From: Bacteroidia bacterium
Lineage (GTDB): Bacteria; Bacteroidota; Bacteroidia; J057
NCBI GenBank assembly: GCA_033391075.1
Contig: JAWPMV010000001.1
Coordinates: forward strand, 5,022,001-5,086,000
Direction: 5' to 3'
Length of the DNA: 64,000 bases
The position numbers and the translations under genes were made by a program. A model generated the notes under the pieces. It did not search any database and had not been told where the DNA came from. It saw only the letters and a program-made list of their open reading frames with translations. Shown here piece by piece: positions 7,169-15,425 of this stretch (positions are counted from its first letter, which is position 1; every line of letters starts with the position of its first letter).

Positions 7169-8442
7169 TGAAAACGAATCATTCTCGCCGCGAATTTTTA
7201 AAGAAATCCAGTATGCTAACTGCCGGGCTCAGCCTGGGAGGATTTGAGGTTCTGGCTGATGCACTGGCAAAGACTTCCCTTTACTCAAGGCCCAGTGATC
7301 TAGAGATAACTGACATCAAATGTGGGTTTATTCGAGGAGGTCATGGATTATTTGTCAAAATTTATAGTAATCAGGATATCTGGGGATGCGGAGAGGGAGT
7401 AGATGCAACTCCAGGCACCTATCATCTGGTAAAAACATTTGCAGATCGCTTAAAAGGAAAAAGCCCCCTAAATGTTCATCGTCTTTTCGAGGATATTCGT
7501 AGGAGAGGCTTTTTCGAAGGAGCTCAATCCGGTATGTATGTAGCTGTTTTATCTGCCATTGAGGCTGCTCTCTGGGACCTCGCAGGTAAAGCCCTGGAAT
7601 TACCCGTCTATCAGTTGCTAGGAGGGAAATTCAGAGACAAAGTGCGTCTATATATGGATACGGCTTTGTACCAAAGTCGATTACCCGGACCGGAACAGTT
7701 TGCCGAGGCTGCCAAAGAAGCAAAGGAAATGGGATTCACAGCCATCAAGTTCGACCTTGATCAGGCCAATGATCCCAATAAATACGACCGCTATAACTGG
7801 ACAGCGAGTAATGCCGAATTGGAAAGGATGTACGATCAAATTGCAGCGGCAAGAGAAGCTGTGGGACCGGATATCGATATATGTGCGGATATGCATGGTA
7901 GATATGATGCCATCAGTGGGCATCAGGTGGCAAAAATGATGGAACCTCTCAAACTTATGTGGTTGGAGGAACCTATCCCCGCAGAAAATGTTGATGCATA
8001 TAAAGCCATCAAAGCATCCACCTCTACTCCCATTTGTGCCGGAGAAAATCATTATCTGGCTCAGGGATTTCGTCCCCTGCTGGAGAAAGGAGCCGTAGAT
8101 ATCATTATGCCTGATCTACAAAAGGCAGGTGGTCTGGGAGAAGGACAAAGAATCGCCAACCTGGCAAATCTTTATTATGTGCCTTTTGCCCCACATATGG
8201 TCGCTTCCTATTTGGGCGCCATGGCCTCCGCCCATGTTTGTGCCTCAGTCCCTAATTTCATGATCCTCGAATGGCAAATTTACTTTCACAAAAATCCCAT
8301 GTTTAAAGAGATTGTAGATTTTGAAGGGGAAATGGTTATTGATGGTTTTCTTCCCCTCTCTGAGAAGCCGGGAATAGGCGTAGAGATCAATGAAGAAGCT
8401 ATGAGGAAATATGCGACGAAAGGCATGCCTTTTTTCGAATAG
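7168..8442 (+). CDS. Enolase-superfamily (mandelate racemase/galactonate dehydratase-like) protein, Tat-exported
   Basis: 424 aa. Residues 5-35 form a twin-arginine signal (SRREFLKKSSMLTAGLSLGG). The N-terminal capping domain is followed by the (beta/alpha)8 barrel with three acidic Mg ligands in sequence: ICADMHGRYD (Asp, with His two residues on), MWLEEPIP (Glu) and CAGENHYL (Glu). A later FAPHMV supplies the conserved catalytic His. The Asp-x-His pair on the third strand is typical of acid-sugar dehydratases (galactonate, mannonate) rather than muconate cycloisomerase. Coupling to an RraA-like aldolase fits sequential dehydration and cleavage of an aldonic acid, here apparently outside the cytoplasm. 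Exact substrate unknown. Confidence 0.85.
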   Translation: MKTNHSRREFLKKSSMLTAGLSLGGFEVLADALAKTSLYSRPSDLEITDIKCGFIRGGHGLFVKIYSNQDIWGCGEGVDATPGTYHLVKTFADRLKGKSPLNVHRLFEDIRRRGFFEGAQSGMYVAVLSAIEAALWDLAGKALELPVYQLLGGKFRDKVRLYMDTALYQSRLPGPEQFAEAAKEAKEMGFTAIKFDLDQANDPNKYDRYNWTASNAELERMYDQIAAAREAVGPDIDICADMHGRYDAISGHQVAKMMEPLKLMWLEEPIPAENVDAYKAIKASTSTPICAGENHYLAQGFRPLLEKGAVDIIMPDLQKAGGLGEGQRIANLANLYYVPFAPHMVASYLGAMASAHVCASVPNFMILEWQIYFHKNPMFKEIVDFEGEMVIDGFLPLSEKPGIGVEINEEAMRKYATKGMPFFE

Positions 8443-8447
8443 CTAGA

Positions 8448-9470
8448 CTAATTTTTTTGACTCCATTCCACAAAAGCATCCATTATTTCCGGCCAATGTG
8501 CTTTCTCATAATTGGTCCTGCCATTCTCAACTTCGAAGAAATTGTGTTCCAAATAAGGATAGCGATGGAAACTCAGGTTTTCTTTCCCGGTCTGGATAAA
8601 AAATAAAGGAATGATATCGCATAGGTCCGAACTTCGATCCTCGGTCCCATAGGCCAGATAAATAGGAATTTCCAAGTCAAGCCAATCCTGATAAAAAGGG
8701 TAGGAGAAACTCCTCCAGGCCAGAAATTCCGGATGATTCTCTAAAGAATCCTCTGTATGGACCAATCGAAAGAAATCATAGGTTTCCTCCATAAGTTGAT
8801 TGGCATCTTCCCAATCCTTCTTGCCCATCTGCACATCTAATCGGGCTTGTCGGATAAATTGGTCAATCCGGCCAAAGGGATTAGGGGAAAAAAGTCCTAA
8901 ATGACTGACACGTTTATCTACTTTTGCCAATGTTGCAGCTACCTTTGATCCCTGAGAATGGCCTCCAAGGAGCAGACGATCTGTGGTAACCCATGATTGT
9001 TCCAGAAGAAAATCAAGAACTTTCTGAGCTCTCAATACATAATTTTCCAGATAATCTGATTCAAGAAATACCTTTGCGGGTGCTGCTGGATTTTCAGGAT
9101 CCGGTCCATAGGCAAAATTAGGAGCCAAGTCTTCCTGATTGACGATCAAAGGTGTATGAGGCATGGAAATCACAATCACGTGATAGGTCTCCCGAATTTT
9201 TTCAAGATCAAAATTCGCAATTCCTCCTCCCTGCATAAATAAACCATGACCTTTAATCCGAATAAATAAAGGAATGGGCAATGATCCCTGGCAAAACAGA
9301 AAAATCGGCTTTTTCTCGGAAAGGCTGCTATCTGCCAGAATAAAATCGATGGGATTATCTGGCTCCCCCAATTGAAAATGCAAAGCCTTATTCTCAATCG
9401 GAATCGCTTCCTGAGCTGAAAGAAAAAAAGAGAGCGATAAGAGGAGTAGAGAAAGTGTAATTTTTTTCAT
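8448..9470 (-). CDS. Secreted alpha/beta hydrolase
   Basis: 340 aa from the ATG at 9470. The frame is open 49 codons further upstream, but this ATG is followed directly by a clean signal peptide (MKKITLSLLLLSLSFFLSAQ). The nucleophile elbow is GGHSQGSK (Ser near residue 165); a late Asp in YGTEDRSSDL and a His in YLEHNFF complete a plausible catalytic triad. This is the layout of prolyl-oligopeptidase/dienelactone-type esterases and lipases; no substrate can be named. It is convergent with the enolase-superfamily gene, with only 5 bp between the stop codons. Confidence 0.75.
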   Translation of the reverse strand: MKKITLSLLLLSLSFFLSAQEAIPIENKALHFQLGEPDNPIDFILADSSLSEKKPIFLFCQGSLPIPLFIRIKGHGLFMQGGGIANFDLEKIRETYHVIVISMPHTPLIVNQEDLAPNFAYGPDPENPAAPAKVFLESDYLENYVLRAQKVLDFLLEQSWVTTDRLLLGGHSQGSKVAATLAKVDKRVSHLGLFSPNPFGRIDQFIRQARLDVQMGKKDWEDANQLMEETYDFFRLVHTEDSLENHPEFLAWRSFSYPFYQDWLDLEIPIYLAYGTEDRSSDLCDIIPLFFIQTGKENLSFHRYPYLEHNFFEVENGRTNYEKAHWPEIMDAFVEWSQKN

Positions 9471-9587
9471 TTCGTTTTCAAGGTATTTAAGTGAGTACAC
9501 CCCAGGACGAAAAAAGTTCACACCTTCCAGAATCAAGCAGCCGATTTTCAGGGAATGGAAAGAGGAATAAAATTTCTGAAAAGAAAA

Positions 9588-9614
9588 AAAGCTCCGATTT
9601 TTATCGGAGCTTTT
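9588..9614 (-). terminator. Intrinsic terminator of the carbonic anhydrase/bestrophin operon
   Basis: Perfect 11-bp stem (AAAGCTCCGAT / ATCGGAGCTTT) with a TTTT loop, just downstream of the bestrophin stop codon. On the minus strand the stem is followed by a run of T, so it should end the operon before the hydrolase gene. It is symmetric enough to work in both directions. Confidence 0.85.
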
Positions 9615-9619
9615 CATGC

Positions 9620-10657
9620 TTACATAAGCACACCATTTTTTGCCTCAATCGGAGGCGGCAATTCTGTTTCGCCCAACATTTCTCTAAGGTCAATTTCGAT
9701 GACCCGACATAAAGAAAGCATGGGAATATCATTGCCCAGGCCTTCAAAAGGATTTTCAGAGTAATCTCCTACCAGTTCCATCATCAGGTAAATCCAACCA
9801 ATCAAAACGGCAAATGGAATGGTCAGGAAGAATGCAAAGTCTCCATAGTCCTTAAAAAGATCCATCATACCGAAAGGTAGCAGGAAAATAAAAATGCCCA
9901 CAAATATGAAGCTCATGCTACCGTATTGACGAGGTAGTGGGAATTTTTTGATACGCTCGGCTTTGCCTTGATGCACATAGAAATCGTAGAGAATTTTTTG
10001 CAATTCCATGTGGCGAAAGTCATCAATCATGTTCTGCCCTCGGAGAGTAGCCAGATCCTGAGCTTGCTGATCTATAATCTGGGTAGCAGTATTCTTATAA
10101 TTGATCAAACGATTGTATTCTTTGCTATCCAGAAAAAATTTCAGGTTTTTCTCCGTCACATCATCATCCAGCAAACCCACCCCAAATCGCTTCATCCGCT
10201 TTGCAGTCAAACTACCTACATGTGAGCCCTGAGAAATGTGTTCCCAGGGAGTCGGAATAAGCAATTGACTCCGCAGACTGTACAGCCAACCAATATGGCG
10301 ATACATCAGTTTTTTTCTCCAATTTTTCAATTCTTCTTCAGAAAGATTTGAAGCCGTAAACTGATTGCTGATATAGGCTTTTACTGCACTGCCCCAGGCA
10401 CGACTGCTATTGACGATGGCACCCCATATTTTACGGGCTTCCCAAAGCCTGTCATAGGCCTGGTTGTTTTTAAAGCCAACATAGAAGGCTACTGCCGTCC
10501 CTATAACAGTGAGAGGCAGCCAGGGAACCATCATCCATTTCCAGCCCGTAAAATTATAGACCAGACAGACGAAGCTTACCCAGGCAGTCAGCCAAACAAG
10601 ATGACCTCCAGAGAATCGCATGATTCCCCGGAAGTCAATATTCTTTTTTACGTACAT
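9620..10657 (-). CDS. Bestrophin-family anion channel
   Basis: 345 aa, normal length for bacterial bestrophins (RFP-TM/UPF0187). Hydrophobic segments lie at about residues 20-42, 42-66, 228-252 and 258-278. The first pair leads into the conserved AFYVGFKNNQAYDRLWEARK and GAIVNSSRAWG region that lines the pentameric pore, and the C-terminal half has MELVGDYSENPFEGLGNDIP. Bestrophins conduct chloride and bicarbonate. The carbonic anhydrase gene ends 6 bp upstream, so the two form a unit that would interconvert CO2 and HCO3- and move the anion across the inner membrane. Operon function is inference from context. Confidence 0.9.
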   Translation of the reverse strand: MYVKKNIDFRGIMRFSGGHLVWLTAWVSFVCLVYNFTGWKWMMVPWLPLTVIGTAVAFYVGFKNNQAYDRLWEARKIWGAIVNSSRAWGSAVKAYISNQFTASNLSEEELKNWRKKLMYRHIGWLYSLRSQLLIPTPWEHISQGSHVGSLTAKRMKRFGVGLLDDDVTEKNLKFFLDSKEYNRLINYKNTATQIIDQQAQDLATLRGQNMIDDFRHMELQKILYDFYVHQGKAERIKKFPLPRQYGSMSFIFVGIFIFLLPFGMMDLFKDYGDFAFFLTIPFAVLIGWIYLMMELVGDYSENPFEGLGNDIPMLSLCRVIEIDLREMLGETELPPPIEAKNGVLM

Positions 10658-10663
10658 AATAAA

Positions 10664-11290
10664 TTAAACACCAAGGTCAAAGATACCATGAATATCTTTG
10701 GTTTTCTCTCCGAAATCAACATCCAGATCGATAAGACGACCCGTTGAAATATCGAATACCCAGGCATGAACCTGTGGCTTATGAGAGGCTTTTTGGAATG
10801 CAGCCATTTTCATGATATTGATGGCTTGTTCCTGCGCATTGAGTTCAACCAAACGGTCATAACGTGCATGCTCATCAGCAATTCCATCCAATTCGGCCTG
10901 GTGCAAACGATATACATCGCGAATATTTCTCAACCAGGGATTGAGTATTCCCAAATCAGCAGCTGTCATGGCAGCTTTTACTCCCCCACAGCTATAGTGT
11001 CCACATACTACAATGTGCTGCACTTTCAAGTGAGAAATAGCATACTCAATAACACTGGCAGCATTCAAATCGAGGGTGCTGATCACATTTGCCACATTTC
11101 TGTGTACAAATACTTCTCCAGGCTGCAATCCCATCATGTCCTCAGCAGTAACGCGGCTATCGCTGCAACCGATATACAGGTATTCAGGGCTTTGTCCTTC
11201 GTTTAGTTTGGCGAAGAAATCAGCATTTCCAGATGTTTGCTGTGCAATCCAGGCTTTGTTGTTTTCAAAAATTTGTTGGTAAGAAGGCAT
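10664..11290 (-). CDS. can: Beta-class carbonic anhydrase
   Basis: 208 aa. Zinc ligands and active site of the beta class are clear: CSDSRV (Cys and the Asp-Arg dyad, residues 42-47), then VHRNVAN, and HYSCGGVKAA with the His and second Cys (about 98-101). The C-terminal WVFDISTGRLIDLDVDFG is also typical. It catalyses reversible CO2 hydration in the cytoplasm. It is first gene of a two-gene operon with the bestrophin. No signal peptide. Confidence 0.93.
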   Translation of the reverse strand: MPSYQQIFENNKAWIAQQTSGNADFFAKLNEGQSPEYLYIGCSDSRVTAEDMMGLQPGEVFVHRNVANVISTLDLNAASVIEYAISHLKVQHIVVCGHYSCGGVKAAMTAADLGILNPWLRNIRDVYRLHQAELDGIADEHARYDRLVELNAQEQAINIMKMAAFQKASHKPQVHAWVFDISTGRLIDLDVDFGEKTKDIHGIFDLGV

Positions 11291-11413
11291 AAGTTAAAAC
11301 GAATATCTAGGTTTTGATTAAATTTTAGCCAGCTTATTAAACTAGCGGATGCTAAAATATAAAAAGTTAAGGTTCAGAATATTAGTACCTGATTAGAATT
11401 TACATCCTTTCAC

Positions 11414-11641
11414 ATGAAACTTGGCATTTATGGAAAGAGATTTATCCCAAATATCCTGAACTATGAAGTCTGTATAGATTTTTTTCAAAATGTAGTCGGG
11501 CTCGAATTCCTCTCAGACACAAAGAAACTCATTTGTATTGTTGTTGAAGCTTCTTTAATGGTGGAACTCAAGGATAGTGGGATTGTTTCGGAAAGGGGAG
11601 GAAAATTCGGGCATCCTGATGACGATCCCTATAGCTTTTAG
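11414..11641 (+). pseudogene. Truncated VOC/glyoxalase-like fragment
   Basis: 75 aa. YEVCIDFFQNVVGLEFLSD resembles the first beta-alpha-beta unit of vicinal-oxygen-chelate proteins (normally ...FY..vLGle.l.), and LMVELKDSGI resembles the strand carrying a metal-ligand Glu. A complete VOC domain has about 120 residues in paired units, so the reading frame stops half-way. It may be a decayed gene or a small single-unit protein. The next gene starts about 50 bp downstream. Confidence 0.45.
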
Positions 11642-11692
11642 CACGTGCAGAAGTTTGAAGCCAAAAAATTGATCCTCCAAGCAAGTATTCCT

Positions 11693-12199
11693 ATGACTGA
11701 AGATACCCTACGACCTGCAAAAGAAACGGATCTTCCTGCCATTGTGCAGCTATTAATCCGTATCTGGCAAGAACAATATTCTGATATACTTCCTGCTACT
11801 TTTCTTAAAAAGATGGATTTCGCCCGACAAATCAAACGTCATAGGGCTTATTTTGAAAAAGGCTGCAATTACCTGATCGCTGAGAATGAACAGAAGGATT
11901 TATTAGGCTTTGCCTCATTTGGGGAAAACAGGGATAGCTTTCCCGATACGAAATGGGAATTGTATACGCTTTATGTAGTGCCAGAACAACAAGGAAGGGG
12001 AATTGGGAAGAGGCTTGTGGACGAAATACTAAAGCAATTGGATAAAGGAGATGAAATGGCTGTTTGGGTAATGAAAGCCAATCCCTTTCGACATTTCTAT
12101 GAGAAAAGAGAATTTAAGTTAGTAGGGGAAAGGGAAGTCGACTTCGGAGATTTTGAAGTAAGCCATTGGGTTATGACTCGCACTATTCAGGACGAATAA
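11693..12199 (+). CDS. GNAT-family N-acetyltransferase
   Basis: 168 aa from the ATG at 11693; an in-frame GTG at 11645 adds 16 residues with no family similarity. The GNAT fold is evident: an N-terminal LRPAKETDLPAIVQLL, then LYTLYVVPEQQGRGIGKRL with the acetyl-CoA pyrophosphate-binding Q/R-G-x-G-x-R loop (about residues 100-106), and the closing FYEKREFKLVGEREVDF. The acceptor could be a small molecule or protein and cannot be read from sequence. No operon partner besides the VOC fragment upstream. Confidence 0.85.
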   Translation: MTEDTLRPAKETDLPAIVQLLIRIWQEQYSDILPATFLKKMDFARQIKRHRAYFEKGCNYLIAENEQKDLLGFASFGENRDSFPDTKWELYTLYVVPEQQGRGIGKRLVDEILKQLDKGDEMAVWVMKANPFRHFYEKREFKLVGEREVDFGDFEVSHWVMTRTIQDE

Positions 12200-12276
12200 T
12201 TGCTCAGCAAATGCATATACTCGAAAAGCGCAGGAAAGTATAAGCACAATGCCGAGTTTTATAGAAAAGAAATCAG

Positions 12277-13203
12277 ATGAAGACCATTAGCCTCTATTTA
12301 TTTATCGCACTAAGTCCTTTTTTCTCTTTCGCGCAGGTATTTCAATGCGGAGACGGCTGGAGTACGCATATGGAAGTAAATGCTACTAGTGGATTGAAAC
12401 TAAGAGCTGAACCCAATCTGGATAGTAAAACCCTGGCAATCATTCCGCATGAGAGCGTAATCGCGATTTGTTATCCTGCTGAAATTAATGCAAACATTGA
12501 TGGGATTCAGGGACATTGGGTACTAGCAGAATACAAAGAACAAAGAGGCTATGTTTTTGATGGCTATTTAGAAGGAGTAGCTACTGAGCCGCTTTTTGCG
12601 GCAGATTGTGTGGCGGAGTTTGTAAATAGTTGGGATGAAACCTATTTCAGCAAGAATGAGGAATACCTGGGGCTGTTTAAAAATGAAGGGAGAGACAATT
12701 TTGAGATCCGACCCGTGAAATTTGAAGAAGAGCATAAGGAGGAACTTTACAAAGGTTCAAAAAACCAGGAAATCCCTATTTGGCTTTTCTCTCATATTGC
12801 CCTTCCTATGGCCGGACAGCTAAAAGGCAAAATAATTGATAGGCAACTCAATTTTGGAGAGCAAATTCGGTTTGGAGATGCTACGGTTTATGCCTTTGGA
12901 AAATTGGCAAAACAAGAAAACCAGCTCAATTATTTTCTTCAATATGCCCCTTATGAATTGAGGCTTAGATCGAAAAAGGGTGAAAAAATTCTGGATCAGC
13001 TTCTCATCAAAACCAATCACTATCCTGATCTAGGCTATGTTATGATCAGGTTTATCGGTGATCTGGACAGAGATGGAATAGATGACATCATTTTTACTCA
13101 TTCTATGGAAGGTAAAGGTTGGGATCATGTATTCGCATCCAGTCGATATGCAGCTCCGGATCAGTTATACAGGACATTTCATATCGGCGGAGGAAGCGAT
13201 TAA
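12277..13203 (+). CDS. Secreted SH3b-domain protein
   Basis: 308 aa. Signal peptide MKTISLYLFIALSPFFSFAQ, then a bacterial SH3 domain (about residues 30-92): the NATSGLKLRAEPNLDSKTLA opening, the HWVLAEYKEQRGYVFDGYL core and two cysteines. The C-terminal part is beta-rich and ends with DLDRDGIDDIIFTHS, a Ca2+-binding-loop-like acidic stretch similar to FG-GAP units. SH3b domains in bacteria usually bind peptidoglycan or act as envelope modules. Role unknown; single gene. Confidence 0.7.
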   Translation: MKTISLYLFIALSPFFSFAQVFQCGDGWSTHMEVNATSGLKLRAEPNLDSKTLAIIPHESVIAICYPAEINANIDGIQGHWVLAEYKEQRGYVFDGYLEGVATEPLFAADCVAEFVNSWDETYFSKNEEYLGLFKNEGRDNFEIRPVKFEEEHKEELYKGSKNQEIPIWLFSHIALPMAGQLKGKIIDRQLNFGEQIRFGDATVYAFGKLAKQENQLNYFLQYAPYELRLRSKKGEKILDQLLIKTNHYPDLGYVMIRFIGDLDRDGIDDIIFTHSMEGKGWDHVFASSRYAAPDQLYRTFHIGGGSD

Positions 13204-13222
13204 TTTTTCCGCCGATCTTCTA

Positions 13223-13912
13223 TCAATTCTCAGCCTGGATATTAGGAAGTTCATTTTTAAGGGAGGGCTTTGAGGTTTCTCCATTTAGTTCATGCAGAAT
13301 CACTTGCTCCGCTAATTTATCATCATCCTCATATTTGATCTTCGCAGCGCGCTCTGTAACTGTCTTTTTGGATTTGCAGCGAGCTTTATTGTTAGCGGTA
13401 TAAGTTCTTTGTGCCGTTTTAGTTTTTCTAGCAACTACTGCACTTGCTGCTCCAATAATTATATCACGGCCTTTTTTCCAGGAAAGGTTGGTTTTTGCGA
13501 ACAATTGTTTGATGAATTCCCATGCATTTTTTCTTTTAGCACTTGCTGGGCGGTATTTCTTGAGTTCATTATACTTTTCAATGGCAAGAACTGCGATATC
13601 GGGATCTATCTCTTCAGCTATCAGTCTTTTCAAGGCTAATACATTTTTATCACTTCCCTTTCCACTAAATAATCCTCGGGTATCTTTGCCATAAGTTCCT
13701 TCAATTTTCTTAAGAACTTTTCCACTCAATGGTTTGACTGAGTTTGCAGCATCAAGATTTACAGCTGTGAATAAGATGAAATAAGCACTAAATAAAATCG
13801 CAAGAAAAATTCTCCTTCCCAGCTGAAACTGGCCCGAAACAAGATGGTGTTTATGTTGGATTGACTTGCACATTGTTGGTGTTTTGTTTGTGTATTGCGT
13901 TTGCATTGTCAT
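13223..13912 (-). CDS. Hypothetical exported basic protein
   Basis: 229 aa from the ATG at 13912 (a GTG lies one codon upstream). A basic N-terminus leads to a hydrophobic stretch (FLAILFSAYFILFTAVNLDA, about residues 35-54), which is either a signal peptide or an anchor. The mature part is Lys-rich with KKYRPASAKRKNAWEFIKQL and an Ala/Val/Gly patch (IIIGAASAVVA). It is not recognised as any known family. Convergent with the SH3b gene, 19 bp apart. Confidence 0.55.
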   Translation of the reverse strand: MTMQTQYTNKTPTMCKSIQHKHHLVSGQFQLGRRIFLAILFSAYFILFTAVNLDAANSVKPLSGKVLKKIEGTYGKDTRGLFSGKGSDKNVLALKRLIAEEIDPDIAVLAIEKYNELKKYRPASAKRKNAWEFIKQLFAKTNLSWKKGRDIIIGAASAVVARKTKTAQRTYTANNKARCKSKKTVTERAAKIKYEDDDKLAEQVILHELNGETSKPSLKNELPNIQAEN

Positions 13913-14368
13913 CACTTTTTCACAATAATCACAGATTGTTCACTTCAAACGGCAGTTTTAAAACCTGTCCGGTCAATTTTGTTGAATGAAGTTTTACGGG
14001 ATTTGTCAATTTATTGGCTAAAAGGACTAAACACGAAACAGGGAAAGGAGAGCTAACATCAGATTTTCTTAAGAAATTCTATCCTAAGCCAGACCGGCAA
14101 GTCTGCCTCCTCTTCAACATCCTTAGGATACTTGCTTACTCAGCCTTGAAAGATGATCTCAGAAGGCTCTTCTCTTCCAAGTACCCAAGAGATATCCCAT
14201 AGCTGAGTTTTGGGTTCTATAGATTCCTCAGCTTATTTGGCAGCTTAGGTTTTTTTGTATACAGGAGTATTATCGATTTTGCCTCAAGGGAATCCTGAAG
14301 AAAAATCCAGAGCCCTCCATCCCTCATTAATAAGAGGGTGCAAGACTATTACATAGGAAAAGGCAGCT
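13913..14368. other. Intergenic region with nested inverted repeats
   Basis: About 450 bp without a convincing gene. TATCCTAAG (near 14083) and CTTAGGATA (near 14121) form an inverted repeat around an inner AGAC..GTCT hairpin, and an intrinsic terminator follows at 14226-14256 on the plus strand. The combination looks like a short plus-strand transcript or attenuator rather than spacer. The only ORF here (62 codons from a TTG) shows no coding signature. Confidence 0.35.
14226..14256 (+). terminator. Candidate intrinsic terminator (plus strand)
   Basis: Imperfect 8-bp stem CCTCAGCT / AGCTTAGG (one mismatch) with an 8-nt loop, followed by seven T. No annotated plus-strand gene ends nearby, so it would terminate an unannotated transcript starting in the 13.9-14.2 kb gap. 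Confidence 0.45.
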
Positions 14369-15319
14369 TTACTTTCTTTTGTCTTTCTTCTCGCAATATT
14401 CTCCCTGTAGCATTCGCACTTCATTTCCATATTGACGGGTATATCCCCAGCTTATGGCTTCTTCCAGATCCTTGCAGGCATTCTTTTTCTTCCCCATAGC
14501 CAAATAGATTTTTGCTCTAATTTTATAGCCATAGGAATTGGCAATATCCATCTCAAGGGAATGGTCAATATCTTGCATCGCTCCCTCAAGGTCTCCTAAC
14601 ATCAACTTACAAAAGGAACGATTGCTAAAGGCATAGGCAAAACTGGAATCTCTTTCGATAGCCTTATCCAGATAATCCAGGGCTTCCTGGTAGTGCCCTT
14701 CTTCATGAAGTACATAGCCAATATTGATATATCCGGGTATGTAATCCGGATCAACTTCTATCACACGTATGAGTTGTTTCATGGCTTCTTCCTCATTTCC
14801 CATTTCTTTGAGACAGTGTGCCAGGTTATTGTAGGCGTTTAAATTGGTAGAATCCAGCAAAATCGCTCGTTCCAGGGCTTTTTTGGCTTCCTTGAAACTT
14901 CGTTTCCCATTTAACAAGCCCCCGATCATAATCAAATAATCTGCTTTTTTCTTCGGATCTCTTGCTCTAACATAGCCCTTTTGGTAAATATTCTGCGCAT
15001 GATCAAAGAGGTTCATACTCGCATATATGCCGCCATGCATATCATAGATAATCAAAGAATCAGGAAACATATCCGTGGCCTCTTCCAGGGTTTCAAAGGC
15101 AATATCCACCTTTCCCATATTGCCCTGAATCAAGGCCTTTTGAGTATAATAAAAAGCACGATTGGGTTCTTCCTCAATCAGTTTTTCTATGGCATCAAGG
15201 GCCTTTTTATGCTTTCCTTCATTTTCGAGTCGCAATACCTCCTGGAATCCTCCTCCTTGCTGAGCAAAAGTGAAAGAATAAATGAAGGCAAGTACAATAC
15301 AAATAATTCGTGTTTTCAT
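14369..15319 (-). CDS. Exported TPR protein
   Basis: 316 aa. Signal peptide MKTRIICIVLAFIYSFTFAQ. About seven tetratricopeptide units follow from residue 28 to 285; clear ones contain NLNAYNNLAHCLKEMGNEEE, YIPGYINIGYVLHEEGHYQE and FAYAFSNRSFCKLMLGDLEG. The last unit ends in GYTRQYGNEVRMLQGEYC, a cap shared with the TPR lipoprotein at 22217. TPR arrays are protein-docking scaffolds, here in the periplasm. Single-gene unit. Confidence 0.85.
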   Translation of the reverse strand: MKTRIICIVLAFIYSFTFAQQGGGFQEVLRLENEGKHKKALDAIEKLIEEEPNRAFYYTQKALIQGNMGKVDIAFETLEEATDMFPDSLIIYDMHGGIYASMNLFDHAQNIYQKGYVRARDPKKKADYLIMIGGLLNGKRSFKEAKKALERAILLDSTNLNAYNNLAHCLKEMGNEEEAMKQLIRVIEVDPDYIPGYINIGYVLHEEGHYQEALDYLDKAIERDSSFAYAFSNRSFCKLMLGDLEGAMQDIDHSLEMDIANSYGYKIRAKIYLAMGKKKNACKDLEEAISWGYTRQYGNEVRMLQGEYCEKKDKRK

Positions 15320-15425
15320 GAGATTAGACTAACATTCACACTAAGCTATCAGAATTTTCTGTAGCAGAATTCCGGGAAGAGGAATATTACATATAATACT
15401 AGAAATTCCAAAACAAGGATTAACT

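Noticed and set aside
13223-13912. Histone-like or DNA-binding protein
   Set aside because: The Lys-rich mature part suggested it, but the hydrophobic N-terminal segment points to export or a membrane anchor.
14014-14202. Plus-strand ORF of 62 codons in the 13.9-14.4 kb gap
   Set aside because: It begins at TTG, shows no family similarity or coding pattern, and overlaps the inverted repeats; treated as non-coding.
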